A DNA stretch of 18,753 nt from Prevotellaceae bacterium (GCA_022508635.1 JAFLUV010000021.1:1-18753), one strand, 5' to 3'; counted from the first letter of the stretch, positions 1 through 7,809 are shown. The notes: generated by a model from the letters alone, not told the origin. Numbers and translations: made by a program.

Positions 1-240
1 GGAAGGTTATGAATAGATAAATCACTATCATAAAGCTGTTTGGCGAAAGAATGCGCATCGTCCGGAAGGATGATGCACATAGTTTAAAAATTCTATGCGC
101 ATAACTGGAGCAAACAATGCGGATAACCTTAGTACATCTAACCTGAGCCCAGTAACAAGAAGTCTGTTTCTGCATCGTATGTCGGGATTTGACTTGTATA
201 TTCAAGGCCGGTTTAGCAGAACGTTCTTGCCATAAAAGAA
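1..240. other. Non-coding stretch with possible RNA structure
   Basis: No convincing coding region is seen on either strand. Eight bases at 3-10 are exactly complementary to 123-130. Inside this pair lies a hairpin, GCATC 55-59 with GATGC 72-76, extended by a G60-T71 wobble and three more pairs around a GGAA loop at 64-67. An alternative hairpin pairs 74-82 with 93-101 with one mismatch. This could be part of a structured RNA or the remains of a leader reaching in from outside the window. No promoter motif was found, and the strand is ambiguous. Confidence 0.3.
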
Positions 241-294
241 CTAATGGCTATATACGAAACATCCCACATAAGACGTTTGGTATATAGCCATTAG
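241..294 (-). terminator. Long hairpin, probable terminator of the leftward operon
   Basis: Bases 241-255 are perfectly complementary to 280-294 (15 bp). A G/G mismatch follows, then four more pairs (257-260 with 275-278), around a 14-nt loop. Read on the minus strand, the hairpin is followed by TTCTTTT and lies 26 nt after the stop of the 86-residue gene, which suits an intrinsic terminator. On the plus strand no T-run follows. The arm is longer than a terminator needs, so a repeat-derived origin is possible. Confidence 0.6.
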
Positions 295-320
295 CTCCCA
301 GATAATTTATACGCTATACT

Positions 321-581
321 TTACCTGCGGCGACGAAAGCCGAAAAAGACACGCACGGCAGAATAGACGCTCATAAAGAGACGTATGCCCTCGTAGGCAG
401 CAATGCCGTTAGAAATTAAACGGGTGACACCATGTGTGCCGCTGGCAGATTTGCGTGAAGAGGTAAAATCCCCCGCCGCCTCTTGCACGCGTAGGCGCGA
501 CTCCTTTAACCGGCGAGCAGTATTTTTTTTCTTTTGCCGCAAAGCAGCAAGGATGTCGGGAGACTGCAAAATACTACTCAT
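321..581 (-). CDS. Hypothetical protein, 86 aa, last gene of YtxH/holin-like operon
   Basis: I do not recognise a named family. The first 45 residues are polar and basic and look helical, with many Lys and Arg. Residues about 50-80 form a mixed hydrophobic segment containing a FMSVYSAVRVFFGF stretch, and the protein ends in four arginines. This suggests a peripheral or single-pass membrane protein with positively charged flanks. Its ATG overlaps the stop of the upstream holin-like gene by 4 nt (ATGA at 581-578), so translation is probably coupled. The long hairpin at 241-294 follows. The tight coupling supports a real gene. The role is inferred only from context: it may work with the two membrane proteins before it. 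Confidence 0.7.
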   Translation of the reverse strand: MSSILQSPDILAALRQKKKNTARRLKESRLRVQEAAGDFTSSRKSASGTHGVTRLISNGIAAYEGIRLFMSVYSAVRVFFGFRRRR

Positions 582-952
582 GGTGCATCCTCCTCTTCTT
601 CTTCACGGATAAAGAGGCTAATGACGAGACGCGCCAACGGCTGGATAATCCACGGCTTGCGCTTCATGTAGACCATCGCCATGAGGAGCAGAAGCACTAC
701 ACCCATGAGGAGAAACCCCAGTGCCATACTGCCTGCCAACTGCCCAACCCATGCGGCAAGGGCAAAGAGCAGAAAGAAAAGCACCATTGCCCCAAGCACC
801 AGACAAACAGTGCCAAGGGCTGCTACGGAAAGGAGCACGATGAGCTTCTCCGCAACATCTTGAATCAGATATTCTTTCTGCAACTCCAGATAGCCCTTGG
901 CCTCCTGCCAAAGTTTCCGAAGGTTTTCGGTATAGTCTTCTATTCCAAACAT
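578..952 (-). CDS. Phage holin family (putative Actinobacterial Holin-X / DUF1469-like) membrane protein
   Basis: The 124-residue protein has an amphipathic N-terminal helix (residues 1-36, with a LELQKEYL stretch), two strongly hydrophobic membrane segments (about 37-68 and 72-96), a basic KRK stop-transfer at 97-99, and an acidic tail (REEEEED). This layout matches the small 'phage holin family' proteins widespread in Bacteroidota chromosomes. Despite the name, these are not known to lyse cells and there is no phage context here. It lies between the YtxH-like gene (24 nt upstream) and the 86-residue gene (4-nt overlap). Inference: a membrane-associated envelope or stress protein. The family assignment rests on architecture and neighbours. 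Confidence 0.75.
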   Translation of the reverse strand: MFGIEDYTENLRKLWQEAKGYLELQKEYLIQDVAEKLIVLLSVAALGTVCLVLGAMVLFFLLFALAAWVGQLAGSMALGFLLMGVVLLLLMAMVYMKRKPWIIQPLARLVISLFIREEEEEDAP

Positions 953-976
953 GAGCCAGTAAATGGATTCAGCGGA

Positions 977-1189
977 TTATGCCTCGTCCTTGGATGTCTG
1001 AATCTCCTCAGCTATCTCATCTACGAGCTCAGTCAATTCCTGACGATTGAGCCTGATACCGCGCTTGCGCAAAGCTTCTGCAATCTTTTCACGCAGATCG
1101 CTTCCCCTCTCGGGAGCAAAAAGCATACCACAAGCAGCACCAATAGCTGCACCGCCAACGAAGGCTACCAGATAATTCAATGCTTTCAT
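977..1189 (-). CDS. YtxH domain-containing small membrane protein
   Basis: The 70-residue protein begins with a glycine/alanine-rich membrane segment (residues about 5-25, VGGAAIGAACGMLFAP). This is followed by the ERGSDLREKI pattern, close to the GxLFAPxxGxxxR signature of YtxH proteins, and a charged amphipathic helix to the end. In Bacillus, YtxH belongs to the general stress regulon; the molecular function is unknown. It is the first gene of a three-gene minus-strand operon. A clear Shine-Dalgarno sequence (AAAGGAG, minus strand 1205-1199) sits 9 nt before the ATG. That is unusual in this window, where most starts have only A-rich leaders, and it suggests strong translation. A promoter is at 1252-1245. 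Confidence 0.85.
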   Translation of the reverse strand: MKALNYLVAFVGGAAIGAACGMLFAPERGSDLREKIAEALRKRGIRLNRQELTELVDEIAEEIQTSKDEA

Positions 1190-1244
1190 AATGTCGTTCT
1201 CCTTTTATTTTTAAGTTAATACGATATTTTCACGTTTTCCATGG

Positions 1245-1274
1245 CAAATATAGTCCTTTTTTGCCAATCGGCAA
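1245..1274 (-). promoter_or_regulatory. Promoter of the YtxH operon with overlapping palindrome
   Basis: On the minus strand TATATTTG (1252-1245) matches the Bacteroidota -7 element TAnnTTTG, with TTG (1274-1272) 19 nt upstream as the -33 element. The -33 box sits inside a perfect inverted repeat, TTGCC-AATC-GGCAA (1261-1274), which could be an operator. Transcription would start near 1238-1240, about 50 nt before the YtxH ATG. Confidence 0.6.
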
Positions 1275-1325
1275 CAAGAAAAAAGAGAAAATATGTTAAG
1301 AACAAAGAAAAACCTGTCACTTTAG

Positions 1326-1356
1326 TTGCTTTTATAGGGGAAAAGTAGTAATTTTG
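1326..1356 (+). promoter_or_regulatory. Promoter of the SPOR lipoprotein gene
   Basis: TTG (1326-1328), exactly 20 nt, then TAATTTTG (1349-1356) is a full match to the Bacteroidota -33/-7 promoter pattern. The predicted leader to the ATG at 1407 is about 45 nt, A-rich and without a Shine-Dalgarno sequence, as is usual in this phylum. Confidence 0.75.
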
Positions 1357-1406
1357 CACGGAAATATAAGAAAACAACCTTAAAACACTTAAATAAAACA
1401 CAACGT

Positions 1407-1901
1407 ATGAAAAAATTCTTTTTGATGGGCGCTGCCGTCTGCGCTATTTTCATGATGTCTTCATGTAAGAGTAAGGAGAGTGCCTACAAGAAAGCTTATG
1501 AGAAGGCAAAGGCTCAGCAGACTGAGAACACGACAACGGTGACACCGCCTGTTCAGCAGGGAACAACAACTCAGACTGTAACTCCTGTCACTCCGGCTCC
1601 CGTAAATAACGACTACAGCAATGTTGCTGTACGCAATGAGAATGTAACTGTCGTAGAGGGTAGCCCCCTGAAACAGTATGGCGTAGTCGTTGCATCTGTT
1701 ACTATTAAGAGCAATGGTGCTGCCCTCATGCAGAAACTTGCTGGTCAAGGCTATAACAGTTGTCTTGCACAGGCTCAGGTCAATGGTCAGACTTTCTACC
1801 GCGTAGTTGCTTGCAGCTACGATACAAAGGCAGACGCAGCACAGAAGCGTGCACAGCTTGAGGGTCAGTATCCCGGTGCATGGTTGCTTTACAAAAAATA
1901 A
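1407..1901 (+). CDS. SPOR domain-containing lipoprotein
   Basis: The 164-residue protein has a lipoprotein signal peptide: MKKFF start, hydrophobic core, MMSSC with the lipidated Cys at 20. A Lys/Ala-rich segment follows (21-38), then a low-complexity Thr/Pro/Val/Gln linker (about 39-68), and a C-terminal SPOR domain (about 85-162). The domain shows the typical pattern of a first strand (QYGVVVASV), a helix with G-x-A-x-x-M-x-x-L, QTFYRVVACSY, and a closing helix ending PGAWLLYKK. SPOR domains bind peptidoglycan strands lacking stem peptides at division sites. The protein probably sits in the periplasm, anchored to a membrane by its lipid, with the linker spanning to the wall. It is transcribed alone, divergent from the YtxH operon. 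Confidence 0.9.
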   Translation: MKKFFLMGAAVCAIFMMSSCKSKESAYKKAYEKAKAQQTENTTTVTPPVQQGTTTQTVTPVTPAPVNNDYSNVAVRNENVTVVEGSPLKQYGVVVASVTIKSNGAALMQKLAGQGYNSCLAQAQVNGQTFYRVVACSYDTKADAAQKRAQLEGQYPGAWLLYKK

Positions 1902-2021
1902 GACAAGAAACTTCACTTCCCAGAGACCCCTACGGAAAGGATAGGAAAAGCATCTTTCACAAAAAGGAGCATTTCACTATAGAAGAGGGCTGGGATAGCT
2001 AATTTTAGCATATACTATAAT

Positions 2022-2453
2022 GTGGGAAGGATTCTTGCAATAGACTATGGGGTTCGTCGCACTGGTTTGGCTGCGACGGACCCTTTACAGATTATTCCGG
2101 GTGGACTTGCTACCGTGGAAACGTTGCGGTTGATACCTTACCTAAAGGAATATCTGACGCGTGAGAAGGTAGAGCGTTTCATAGTAGGATTTCCTAAACA
2201 GACCAACGGACGCGACAGTGACAATCTTCCACGTGTACGTGATTTCGTCGCTCAGTTGCAAAAGACATTCCCTGAGATACCTGTTGACATGTGGGATGAG
2301 CGTTACACCAGTATTTTGGCACAGCATGCCATTCTTGAAAGCGGTATTGGCAAGATGGCACGCCGCAACAAAGCTCTCGTCGATGAAGTCAGCGCAACAA
2401 TCATCCTGCAAGGATGGATGGAGAGAAAAACTACCTCTTCGTTAAATCGTTAA
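2022..2453 (+). CDS. ruvX: Holliday junction resolvase-like protein RuvX/YqgF
   Basis: The 143-residue protein belongs to the YqgF/RuvX family, an RNase H-like fold proposed to act in Holliday junction resolution and in rRNA 5' processing. The expected acidic residues are present: Asp8 in AIDYGVRRTG, Glu93 in WDERYTS and Asp121 in VDEVSA, plus the VGFPKQTNG segment (55-63). Length is normal. The start is GTG at 2022: an ATG at 2020 overlaps it in another frame, and the GTG places the first beta strand (GRILAIDYG) at the usual distance. The def gene starts 13 nt after the stop, so the two are probably cotranscribed. The 120 nt upstream show only a weak -7-like element, TAATTTTA, at 2000-2007. 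Confidence 0.93.
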   Translation: MGRILAIDYGVRRTGLAATDPLQIIPGGLATVETLRLIPYLKEYLTREKVERFIVGFPKQTNGRDSDNLPRVRDFVAQLQKTFPEIPVDMWDERYTSILAQHAILESGIGKMARRNKALVDEVSATIILQGWMERKTTSSLNR

Positions 2454-2466
2454 AGGTAAAACGACA

Positions 2467-3024
2467 ATGATACTACCTATATTTACTTATGGTCAACCTG
2501 TGCTCAGGCAAGAGGCAGAAGAAATAGACCAGGACTATCCTGGACTGGAACAACTCATACAGAACATGTACGAGACGCTGGAACAGAGCGAAGGTATCGG
2601 GCTGGCAGCACCTCAGGTAGGAATACCCATTAGGCTCGTCGTCATTAACCTGGACGTCATTAGCGATGAATTCCCGGAGTACAAGGGATATGTGCGCACT
2701 TTCATCAACCCCTACATTGAGGAATACGACGAGACCCAGACTGATGTCTCGGAGGAAGGTTGCCTCAGTCTGCCGGGCATTCATGAAAAGGTAAAGCGTC
2801 CAACCCGTATCCGCGTCACTTATCAGGATGAGCAGTTTCAGGAGCACGACGAATGGGTGGAAGGCTACTTGGCACGTGTCATGCAGCATGAGTTTGACCA
2901 CCTCGACGGCGTAGTCTTCACAGACCATCTGCAAGGTTTGCGCCGGCAGCTCACCAAGTCAAAACTTCAGGACATCAGGAAGGGCAAGTTCTCTTGCAGG
3001 TACAAGGTAAAGGTGAAAAGATAA
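2467..3024 (+). CDS. def: Peptide deformylase
   Basis: This enzyme removes the formyl group from the N-terminal methionine of nascent proteins. All three family motifs are present: GIGLAAPQ (43-50), EGCLS (97-101, metal-ligand Cys99) and HEFDH (141-145, metal-ligand His141 and His145 with catalytic Glu142). Length (185 aa) is normal, with a basic C-terminal tail (about 160-185) that may contact the ribosome. It lies 13 nt after ruvX and 36 nt before the TPR gene, so the three probably form one transcription unit. Its location between ruvX and a TPR gene is, as I recall, common in Bacteroidales. Confidence 0.97.
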   Translation: MILPIFTYGQPVLRQEAEEIDQDYPGLEQLIQNMYETLEQSEGIGLAAPQVGIPIRLVVINLDVISDEFPEYKGYVRTFINPYIEEYDETQTDVSEEGCLSLPGIHEKVKRPTRIRVTYQDEQFQEHDEWVEGYLARVMQHEFDHLDGVVFTDHLQGLRRQLTKSKLQDIRKGKFSCRYKVKVKR

Positions 3025-3060
3025 GTTCCCGGCCTCCCTGTCTGAAACGCTGGGATTGGA

Positions 3061-5049
3061 ATGAAAACTATGGGTTCTGAACGAAGATATCCTTTGAAAA
3101 GCGTGAGAGTATCACTCCTTTTCTTTTTCTTGTATTGTTCGTCACTATTCGCTCAGATTAACACAGACCGTGTGCTCCTGATGGGGCGCAATGCCCTTTA
3201 TTATGAAGACTATGTGCTTGCCATCCAACGCTTCAACATGGTGATTGCTGTGAAGCCGTGGCTTGGCGAGCCTTATTTCTATCGTGCTTTGGCGAAATTT
3301 TATTTAGAAGACTTCCAAGGAGCTGAGATTGACTGCAGCAATGCCGTGGAACGTAACCCTTATGCTCTCAATCACTATATCCTCAGAGCCTTATGCCGTA
3401 TCAACCAGAATCGCTATGCCTTGGCAGAAGAGGACTATCATAAGGCACTCTCCATCAACCCGCTAGATCACAATGCCTGGCACAATCTGGTACTTTGTCA
3501 AATAGAACAAAAAGAGTACGAGAAGGCTGACTCGTCACTTGACGTCATGTTGCGCCACTGGCCAAAGGAAAGCGAGCAGTACACCATGAAGGCGCAAGTA
3601 TCTCTGTTGCGCACAGACACCGTCTATGCCGAGAAATGGATAGACCGTGCTCTTGACATGGATACCTATGATGGTAAGGCATGGGGACTCAAGGCGATGT
3701 TCCAGTCCAATCGTAAAGAGTATAAAGAAGCAGAAACATCGCTTGACAAAGCTATCACCCAAATGCCGCGTATGGCGGGACTCTATGTCAACCGTGCTTT
3801 GGTACGCTATAACCAGGATGACCTGCGGGGAGCCATGTCCGACTATAATGTCTGTCTCGACCTTGAGCCGAACAACTACTTGGCGCACTACAACCGAGGA
3901 CTGCTTCGTGCCAGCGTAGGCGAGGACAACCTCGCCATCGAGGACTTCAACTTTGTGCTTAACCTGGAGCCTGACAACACCATCGCTTTATATAACCGCG
4001 CCCTCCTACTCAACAATATCGGTGACTACAACGGTGCTATTCGCGACATCAGTGCCGTCATCAAGGACTATCCCGAGTTCTGGGAAGGCTATAGGCAACG
4101 TGCCGCAATACTTCGTAAGATAGGTGACACCTATGGCGCAGAACGCGACGAGTTCAAGATTTTACAAGCTCGGCTTGATGTGGCGGCAGGCAAAAAACTT
4201 CCTGTCCGTACTCGTAAAAAGAGTGAACATAATATTGAGGACTATGCAGCACTTGTTGAGGAGGATACCCACGAAGAAGAGAACGAATACGTCAGCGAAT
4301 ATCGTGGCAAAGTACAAAACAGACAGGCAGAACTAAGGCCAGAGCCTATCTATTCGCTCACTTACTATAGGCGCACTTCCGAAACCAATACCTATATTGC
4401 CTTCTGTCAGCAACTGGAAGAACTCAACGGACGGCATGTGTTGCCACAGCAACTGTACCTGACTGACAATGTCGCACCAATGACCGAGCGCCAGACCGAA
4501 GCACATCAGGCTGCTATCAATGAACTGGCAGAACAGATAGAACAGAATCCCGATGACCCGAACCTGCTCATGCGACGTGCACTCGATTACTATCATGTAC
4601 GTGATTTTGAAAATGCTGTTGCAGACATGAATACCCTTATCCAAAAGAACGGTAACGACCCCATGGCGCTTATACTAAGAGCCCAGTGCCGTCAGGCTCA
4701 GCTCGAAGTATCACGCACCACGGCTCCTGCTTCCGACCTCCGTCTTGGCTACCTTATGGCAGTACAGGACTACCAAAAGGCCTCCGACATCATCCCCGAT
4801 GCTCCTTTCCTTTATTACAATATCGGCTACCTTCAAATAGAGCTTGCCGATTATACCGCCGCACGTAAGTCCTTTGACCGTGCAATAGAGCTTGACCCTC
4901 GTTTCCCCAGCGCATACTATGGAAGAGGCATAGCTTACATCCTCGGCGGGCAGACAGAACAAGGTCTAAGCGACCTTTCACAGGCAGGCGAATACGGGCT
5001 TTACACCGCATATAACCTTATCAAGAAATACTCAAAAGAAAAAAAATAG
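3061..5049 (+). CDS. Exported tetratricopeptide repeat protein, 662 aa
   Basis: The N-terminus carries a signal peptide: basic residues up to about 16, a hydrophobic core VSLLFFFLYCSSLF, and a likely cleavage after FAQ at about 32. Residues about 35-375 are a continuous run of TPR-type repeats, seen as recurrent A...Y...A-x-x-D-x-x-x-A-I-x-x-x-P patterns such as AHYNRGLL and AIEDFNFVLNLEP. An acidic, charged linker follows (about 376-480, including EEDTHEEENEY). A second TPR block spans about 495-655 and ends with YYNIGYLQIELADYTAARKS-type repeats. TPR arrays are protein-binding scaffolds; no catalytic domain is visible. It is probably periplasmic or outer-membrane associated. The partner is unknown. 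It is the last gene of the ruvX-def unit. Confidence 0.85.
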   Translation: MKTMGSERRYPLKSVRVSLLFFFLYCSSLFAQINTDRVLLMGRNALYYEDYVLAIQRFNMVIAVKPWLGEPYFYRALAKFYLEDFQGAEIDCSNAVERNPYALNHYILRALCRINQNRYALAEEDYHKALSINPLDHNAWHNLVLCQIEQKEYEKADSSLDVMLRHWPKESEQYTMKAQVSLLRTDTVYAEKWIDRALDMDTYDGKAWGLKAMFQSNRKEYKEAETSLDKAITQMPRMAGLYVNRALVRYNQDDLRGAMSDYNVCLDLEPNNYLAHYNRGLLRASVGEDNLAIEDFNFVLNLEPDNTIALYNRALLLNNIGDYNGAIRDISAVIKDYPEFWEGYRQRAAILRKIGDTYGAERDEFKILQARLDVAAGKKLPVRTRKKSEHNIEDYAALVEEDTHEEENEYVSEYRGKVQNRQAELRPEPIYSLTYYRRTSETNTYIAFCQQLEELNGRHVLPQQLYLTDNVAPMTERQTEAHQAAINELAEQIEQNPDDPNLLMRRALDYYHVRDFENAVADMNTLIQKNGNDPMALILRAQCRQAQLEVSRTTAPASDLRLGYLMAVQDYQKASDIIPDAPFLYYNIGYLQIELADYTAARKSFDRAIELDPRFPSAYYGRGIAYILGGQTEQGLSDLSQAGEYGLYTAYNLIKKYSKEKK

Positions 5050-5071
5050 CATCTTTAGCCAAAACTTTCAT

Positions 5072-5111
5072 CGGAAAAACTTCCGCATTCCAATGAAAAC
5101 CACTATCTTTG
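5072..5111 (+). promoter_or_regulatory. Promoter of thrS
   Basis: TATCTTTG (5104-5111) matches TAnnTTTG exactly. TTC at 5081-5083 lies at the ideal 20-nt spacing, in place of TTG. The -33 region is the right arm of a small perfect inverted repeat, CGGAA-AAAC-TTCCG (5072-5085), which may be an operator or a weak terminator of the preceding gene. The predicted leader before the thrS ATG is only about 22-24 nt, leaving no room for a T-box or a long autoregulatory operator. Confidence 0.65.
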
Positions 5112-5140
5112 CGAACCAAAATTAAAAGACAAACAAAAGA

Positions 5141-7093
5141 ATGATAAAAATAACTTTCCCCGACGGTTCCGTCCGCGAATACGAATCAGGCGTTACCGGC
5201 TACGATATTGCACAGAGTATTTCCCAGCGTCTGGCACAGGATGTCATCGTCTGTGGTATCAATGGTGAGACAACAGAGCTTAATCGTCCTATCACGCAGG
5301 ATGCCAGCATAAAGCTTTATAAATTTGAAGACGAAGAAGGCAAGCATGCTTTTTGGCACACCAGTGCACACCTGCTTGCCGAAGCATTGCAGGAACTCTA
5401 TCCTGGCATCCAGTTCGGGTTTGGACCTGCCATTGAGAACGGCTTTTTCTATGATGTCCTGCTTCCCGACGGCAAGCAGATAGGCGAAGGCGATTTCAAG
5501 CAGATAGAAGAAAAAATGCTGGAACTTGCCCGCAAGGACGAAGCCGTAGTTCGAAAGGAAGTCCGAAAGGCAGACTGTCTGGCTCAGTTTAAGGCCGCAG
5601 GTCAGACCTACAAGTGCGAACATATTGACCAAGACTTGGAGGATGGTAGCATCACGACCTATACACAAGGTAATTTTACCGACCTTTGCAAGGGACCACA
5701 CATCGTCAGCACCGGTATCATCAAAGCTGTCAAGCTGATGAGCATTGCTGGTGCCTTCTGGCGTGGTGATGCTACCAAAGATCAGATGCAACGTCTCTAC
5801 GGTATCTCTTATCCTAAAAAGAAGATGCTTGACGAATACCTTGTCATGCTGGAGGAAGCCAAAAAGCGCGACCACCGCAAAATTGGTAAGGAGATGGAAC
5901 TCTTCATGTTCAGTGAACGCGTGGGTAAGGGACTCCCCATTTGGCTTCCCAAAGGCACTGACCTGCGTCTCCGCCTTCAGGAGATGCTCCGCAAGATTCA
6001 AAAACAATATGGTTACCAAGAAGTTATTACTCCCAACATTGGCGGGAAAAACCTCTATGTAACATCTGGACATTGGGATCATTACGGCAAGGATAGCTTC
6101 CAGCCTATCCAAACTCCAGAAGAAGGTGAAGAGTACTTGCTGAAGCCTATGAATTGTCCGCATCACTGCGAGATATTTGCGAACCGTCCCCGTTCCTACA
6201 AGGAACTGCCTTTCCGCTGCGCCGAGTTTGGTACGGTATATCGTTATGAACAGAGCGGTGAACTGCACGGCTTGACACGCGTTCGCTGCTTTACTCAAGA
6301 CGATGCACACATTTTTTGCCGTCCCGATCAGGTAAAGAAAGAATTCACTAACGTGATGGACATCATCCAGCGTGTATTTGCTACCTTCAATTTCAACGAA
6401 GATAACGTGGAGGTACAGATTTCATTGCGCGACCCTAACAACAAGACAAAGTACATTGGTTCCGACGAAGATTGGGCAACTGCAGAACAGGCCATCATTG
6501 AAGCCTGTGCCGAAAAGGGCATGAAGGCTCGCCAGGAGCTTGGAGAAGCTGCTTTTTATGGACCCAAACTTGACTTCATGGTAAAGGACGCTATCGGACG
6601 TCGCTGGCAACTCGGTACTATTCAGGTCGACTATCAGTTACCCCAGCGCTTCGAACTGGAATACATTGGCGAGGACAACCAAAAGCATCGTCCTGTGATG
6701 ATACATCGTGCACCCTTCGGTTCGATGGAACGTTTCTGTGCCGTGCTTATTGAACACACCGCCGGTCATTTCCCCTTGTGGCTCACTCCTGACCAAGTTG
6801 CTATTTTGCCTGTCAGCGAAAAGTATCAGAATTATGCTGAACAAATCAAGGCCTATTTCGACACACAAAATGTTCGCTCGATTATTGACGACCGTAGCGA
6901 GAAGATAGGGCGCAAGATTCGTGATACCGAACTGAAGCATATCCCATACATGCTTATTGTAGGCGAAAAAGAGCAGGCAGAAGGTACTGTCAGCTTCCGT
7001 CAGCGCGGTGGAGGAGAACAAGGAACGCTAAAATATGAGGATTTTGCAAAGAAAATTGCAGAGGAAGTACGTAAAATGACAGAAAAGTGCTAA
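5141..7093 (+). CDS. thrS: Threonyl-tRNA synthetase
   Basis: This class II synthetase charges tRNA-Thr. Domains in order: TGS (1-62), the editing domain with HTSAH (His73, His77) and CKGPH (Cys183, His187), the catalytic core, and the anticodon-binding domain (about 545-650). The catalytic zinc ligands are visible: Cys339 in MNCPHHC, His390 in DDAHIF and His522 in MIHRAPFGS. Motif 2 (FRCAEFGTVYR) and motif 3 (APFGSMERF) are intact. Length (650 aa) is normal and the editing site looks functional. It heads the thrS-infC-rpmI-rplT cluster, an order common to many bacteria. Its promoter is at 5081-5111. Confidence 0.98.
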   Translation: MIKITFPDGSVREYESGVTGYDIAQSISQRLAQDVIVCGINGETTELNRPITQDASIKLYKFEDEEGKHAFWHTSAHLLAEALQELYPGIQFGFGPAIENGFFYDVLLPDGKQIGEGDFKQIEEKMLELARKDEAVVRKEVRKADCLAQFKAAGQTYKCEHIDQDLEDGSITTYTQGNFTDLCKGPHIVSTGIIKAVKLMSIAGAFWRGDATKDQMQRLYGISYPKKKMLDEYLVMLEEAKKRDHRKIGKEMELFMFSERVGKGLPIWLPKGTDLRLRLQEMLRKIQKQYGYQEVITPNIGGKNLYVTSGHWDHYGKDSFQPIQTPEEGEEYLLKPMNCPHHCEIFANRPRSYKELPFRCAEFGTVYRYEQSGELHGLTRVRCFTQDDAHIFCRPDQVKKEFTNVMDIIQRVFATFNFNEDNVEVQISLRDPNNKTKYIGSDEDWATAEQAIIEACAEKGMKARQELGEAAFYGPKLDFMVKDAIGRRWQLGTIQVDYQLPQRFELEYIGEDNQKHRPVMIHRAPFGSMERFCAVLIEHTAGHFPLWLTPDQVAILPVSEKYQNYAEQIKAYFDTQNVRSIIDDRSEKIGRKIRDTELKHIPYMLIVGEKEQAEGTVSFRQRGGGEQGTLKYEDFAKKIAEEVRKMTEKC

Positions 7094-7098
7094 ATTTG
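7091..7098 (+). promoter_or_regulatory. Possible internal promoter before infC
   Basis: TAAATTTG fully matches the TAnnTTTG -7 element and begins on the TAA stop of thrS. No TTG lies at 19-21 nt upstream, so the -33 element is missing. It could give extra transcription of infC-rpmI-rplT, with a start about 45-50 nt before the infC ATG. A chance match is also possible. Confidence 0.35.
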
Positions 7099-7152
7099 CA
7101 GCCGCAAAGTCGACGAATATCAATTTGTTTCATAACGGAACAATAGTAATTA

Positions 7153-7809
7153 ATGAAGAAGAACAACCTGAAACAACAATATCGCATCAACGAGCAAATA
7201 CGCGGTGTACGCGAAGTGCGAATCGTGGGGGATGACATAGAGAGTTCTGTAGTATCTATCTCCAAGGCACTGCAAATAGCTGATCAACGTGGAGTGGATC
7301 TCGTAGAGATTTCACCTAATGCCGAGCCCCCCGTCTGTCGGCTCATCGATTACAGTAAGTTCATCTACCAACAAAAGAAACACCAAAAGGAAATCAAAGC
7401 CAAGCAGGTGAAGGTGGACGTCAAGGAAATACGATTCGGACCTCAAACTGATGACCATGACTACAACTTCAAATTGAAGCATGCCCAAGGCTTCCTCAGT
7501 GATGGCGACAAGGTGAAAGCCTATGTATTTTTCAAGGGACGCAGTATTCTTTTTAAGGAACAGGGGGAAGTACTGCTGTTGCGTTTTGCTGCCGACTTGG
7601 AGGAATATGGAAAAGTAGAGCAGATGCCACAACTGGAAGGTAAACGCATGATAATGTTCCTTGCTCCTAAGAAGCAGGTAGCCAAGAAAGTTCAAAATAC
7701 GACAGAAGAAATAATTGACACTCCCGTTCGTGAGAAGAAAGCTCCCCAGCAAAAGGCACGCAAAGAATACACGGGTCCAAAGGTGGAAGGCGAGGACTTC
7801 GACGATTAA
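7153..7809 (+). CDS. infC: Translation initiation factor IF-3
   Basis: IF-3 binds the 30S subunit and checks start-codon and initiator-tRNA pairing. The N-terminal domain (about 9-78) starts with QYRINEQIR and contains VDLVEISPNAEPPVCRLIDY. The C-terminal domain (about 84-170) contains EIRFGPQTDDHDYNFKLKH and GDKVKAYVFFKGR. After it comes a 45-residue lysine-rich then acidic tail (PVREKKAPQQKARKEY and onward), absent from the 180-residue E. coli protein but usual, as I recall, in Bacteroidota. The start is an ordinary ATG: an in-frame TAA lies two codons upstream, so the rare AUU start used for autoregulation in enterobacteria does not apply here. Confidence 0.97.
   Translation: MKKNNLKQQYRINEQIRGVREVRIVGDDIESSVVSISKALQIADQRGVDLVEISPNAEPPVCRLIDYSKFIYQQKKHQKEIKAKQVKVDVKEIRFGPQTDDHDYNFKLKHAQGFLSDGDKVKAYVFFKGRSILFKEQGEVLLLRFAADLEEYGKVEQMPQLEGKRMIMFLAPKKQVAKKVQNTTEEIIDTPVREKKAPQQKARKEYTGPKVEGEDFDD

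Noticed and set aside
55..76. SRP RNA domain IV, suggested by TCC-GGAA-GGA
   Set aside because: The tetraloop matches, but the conserved symmetric internal loop that follows in SRP RNA is replaced by plain base pairs.
578..952. Prophage lysis gene, suggested by holin family name
   Set aside because: No phage genes are nearby and the family is common in Bacteroidota chromosomes next to YtxH genes.
860..1219. 119-codon plus-strand frame over the YtxH/holin genes
   Set aside because: It is antisense to two genes with clear membrane-protein character and a shared promoter on the other strand.
5186..6310. 374-codon open frame on the minus strand
   Set aside because: It lies entirely antisense to thrS, whose protein is complete and has all family motifs; the antisense product has no recognisable features.
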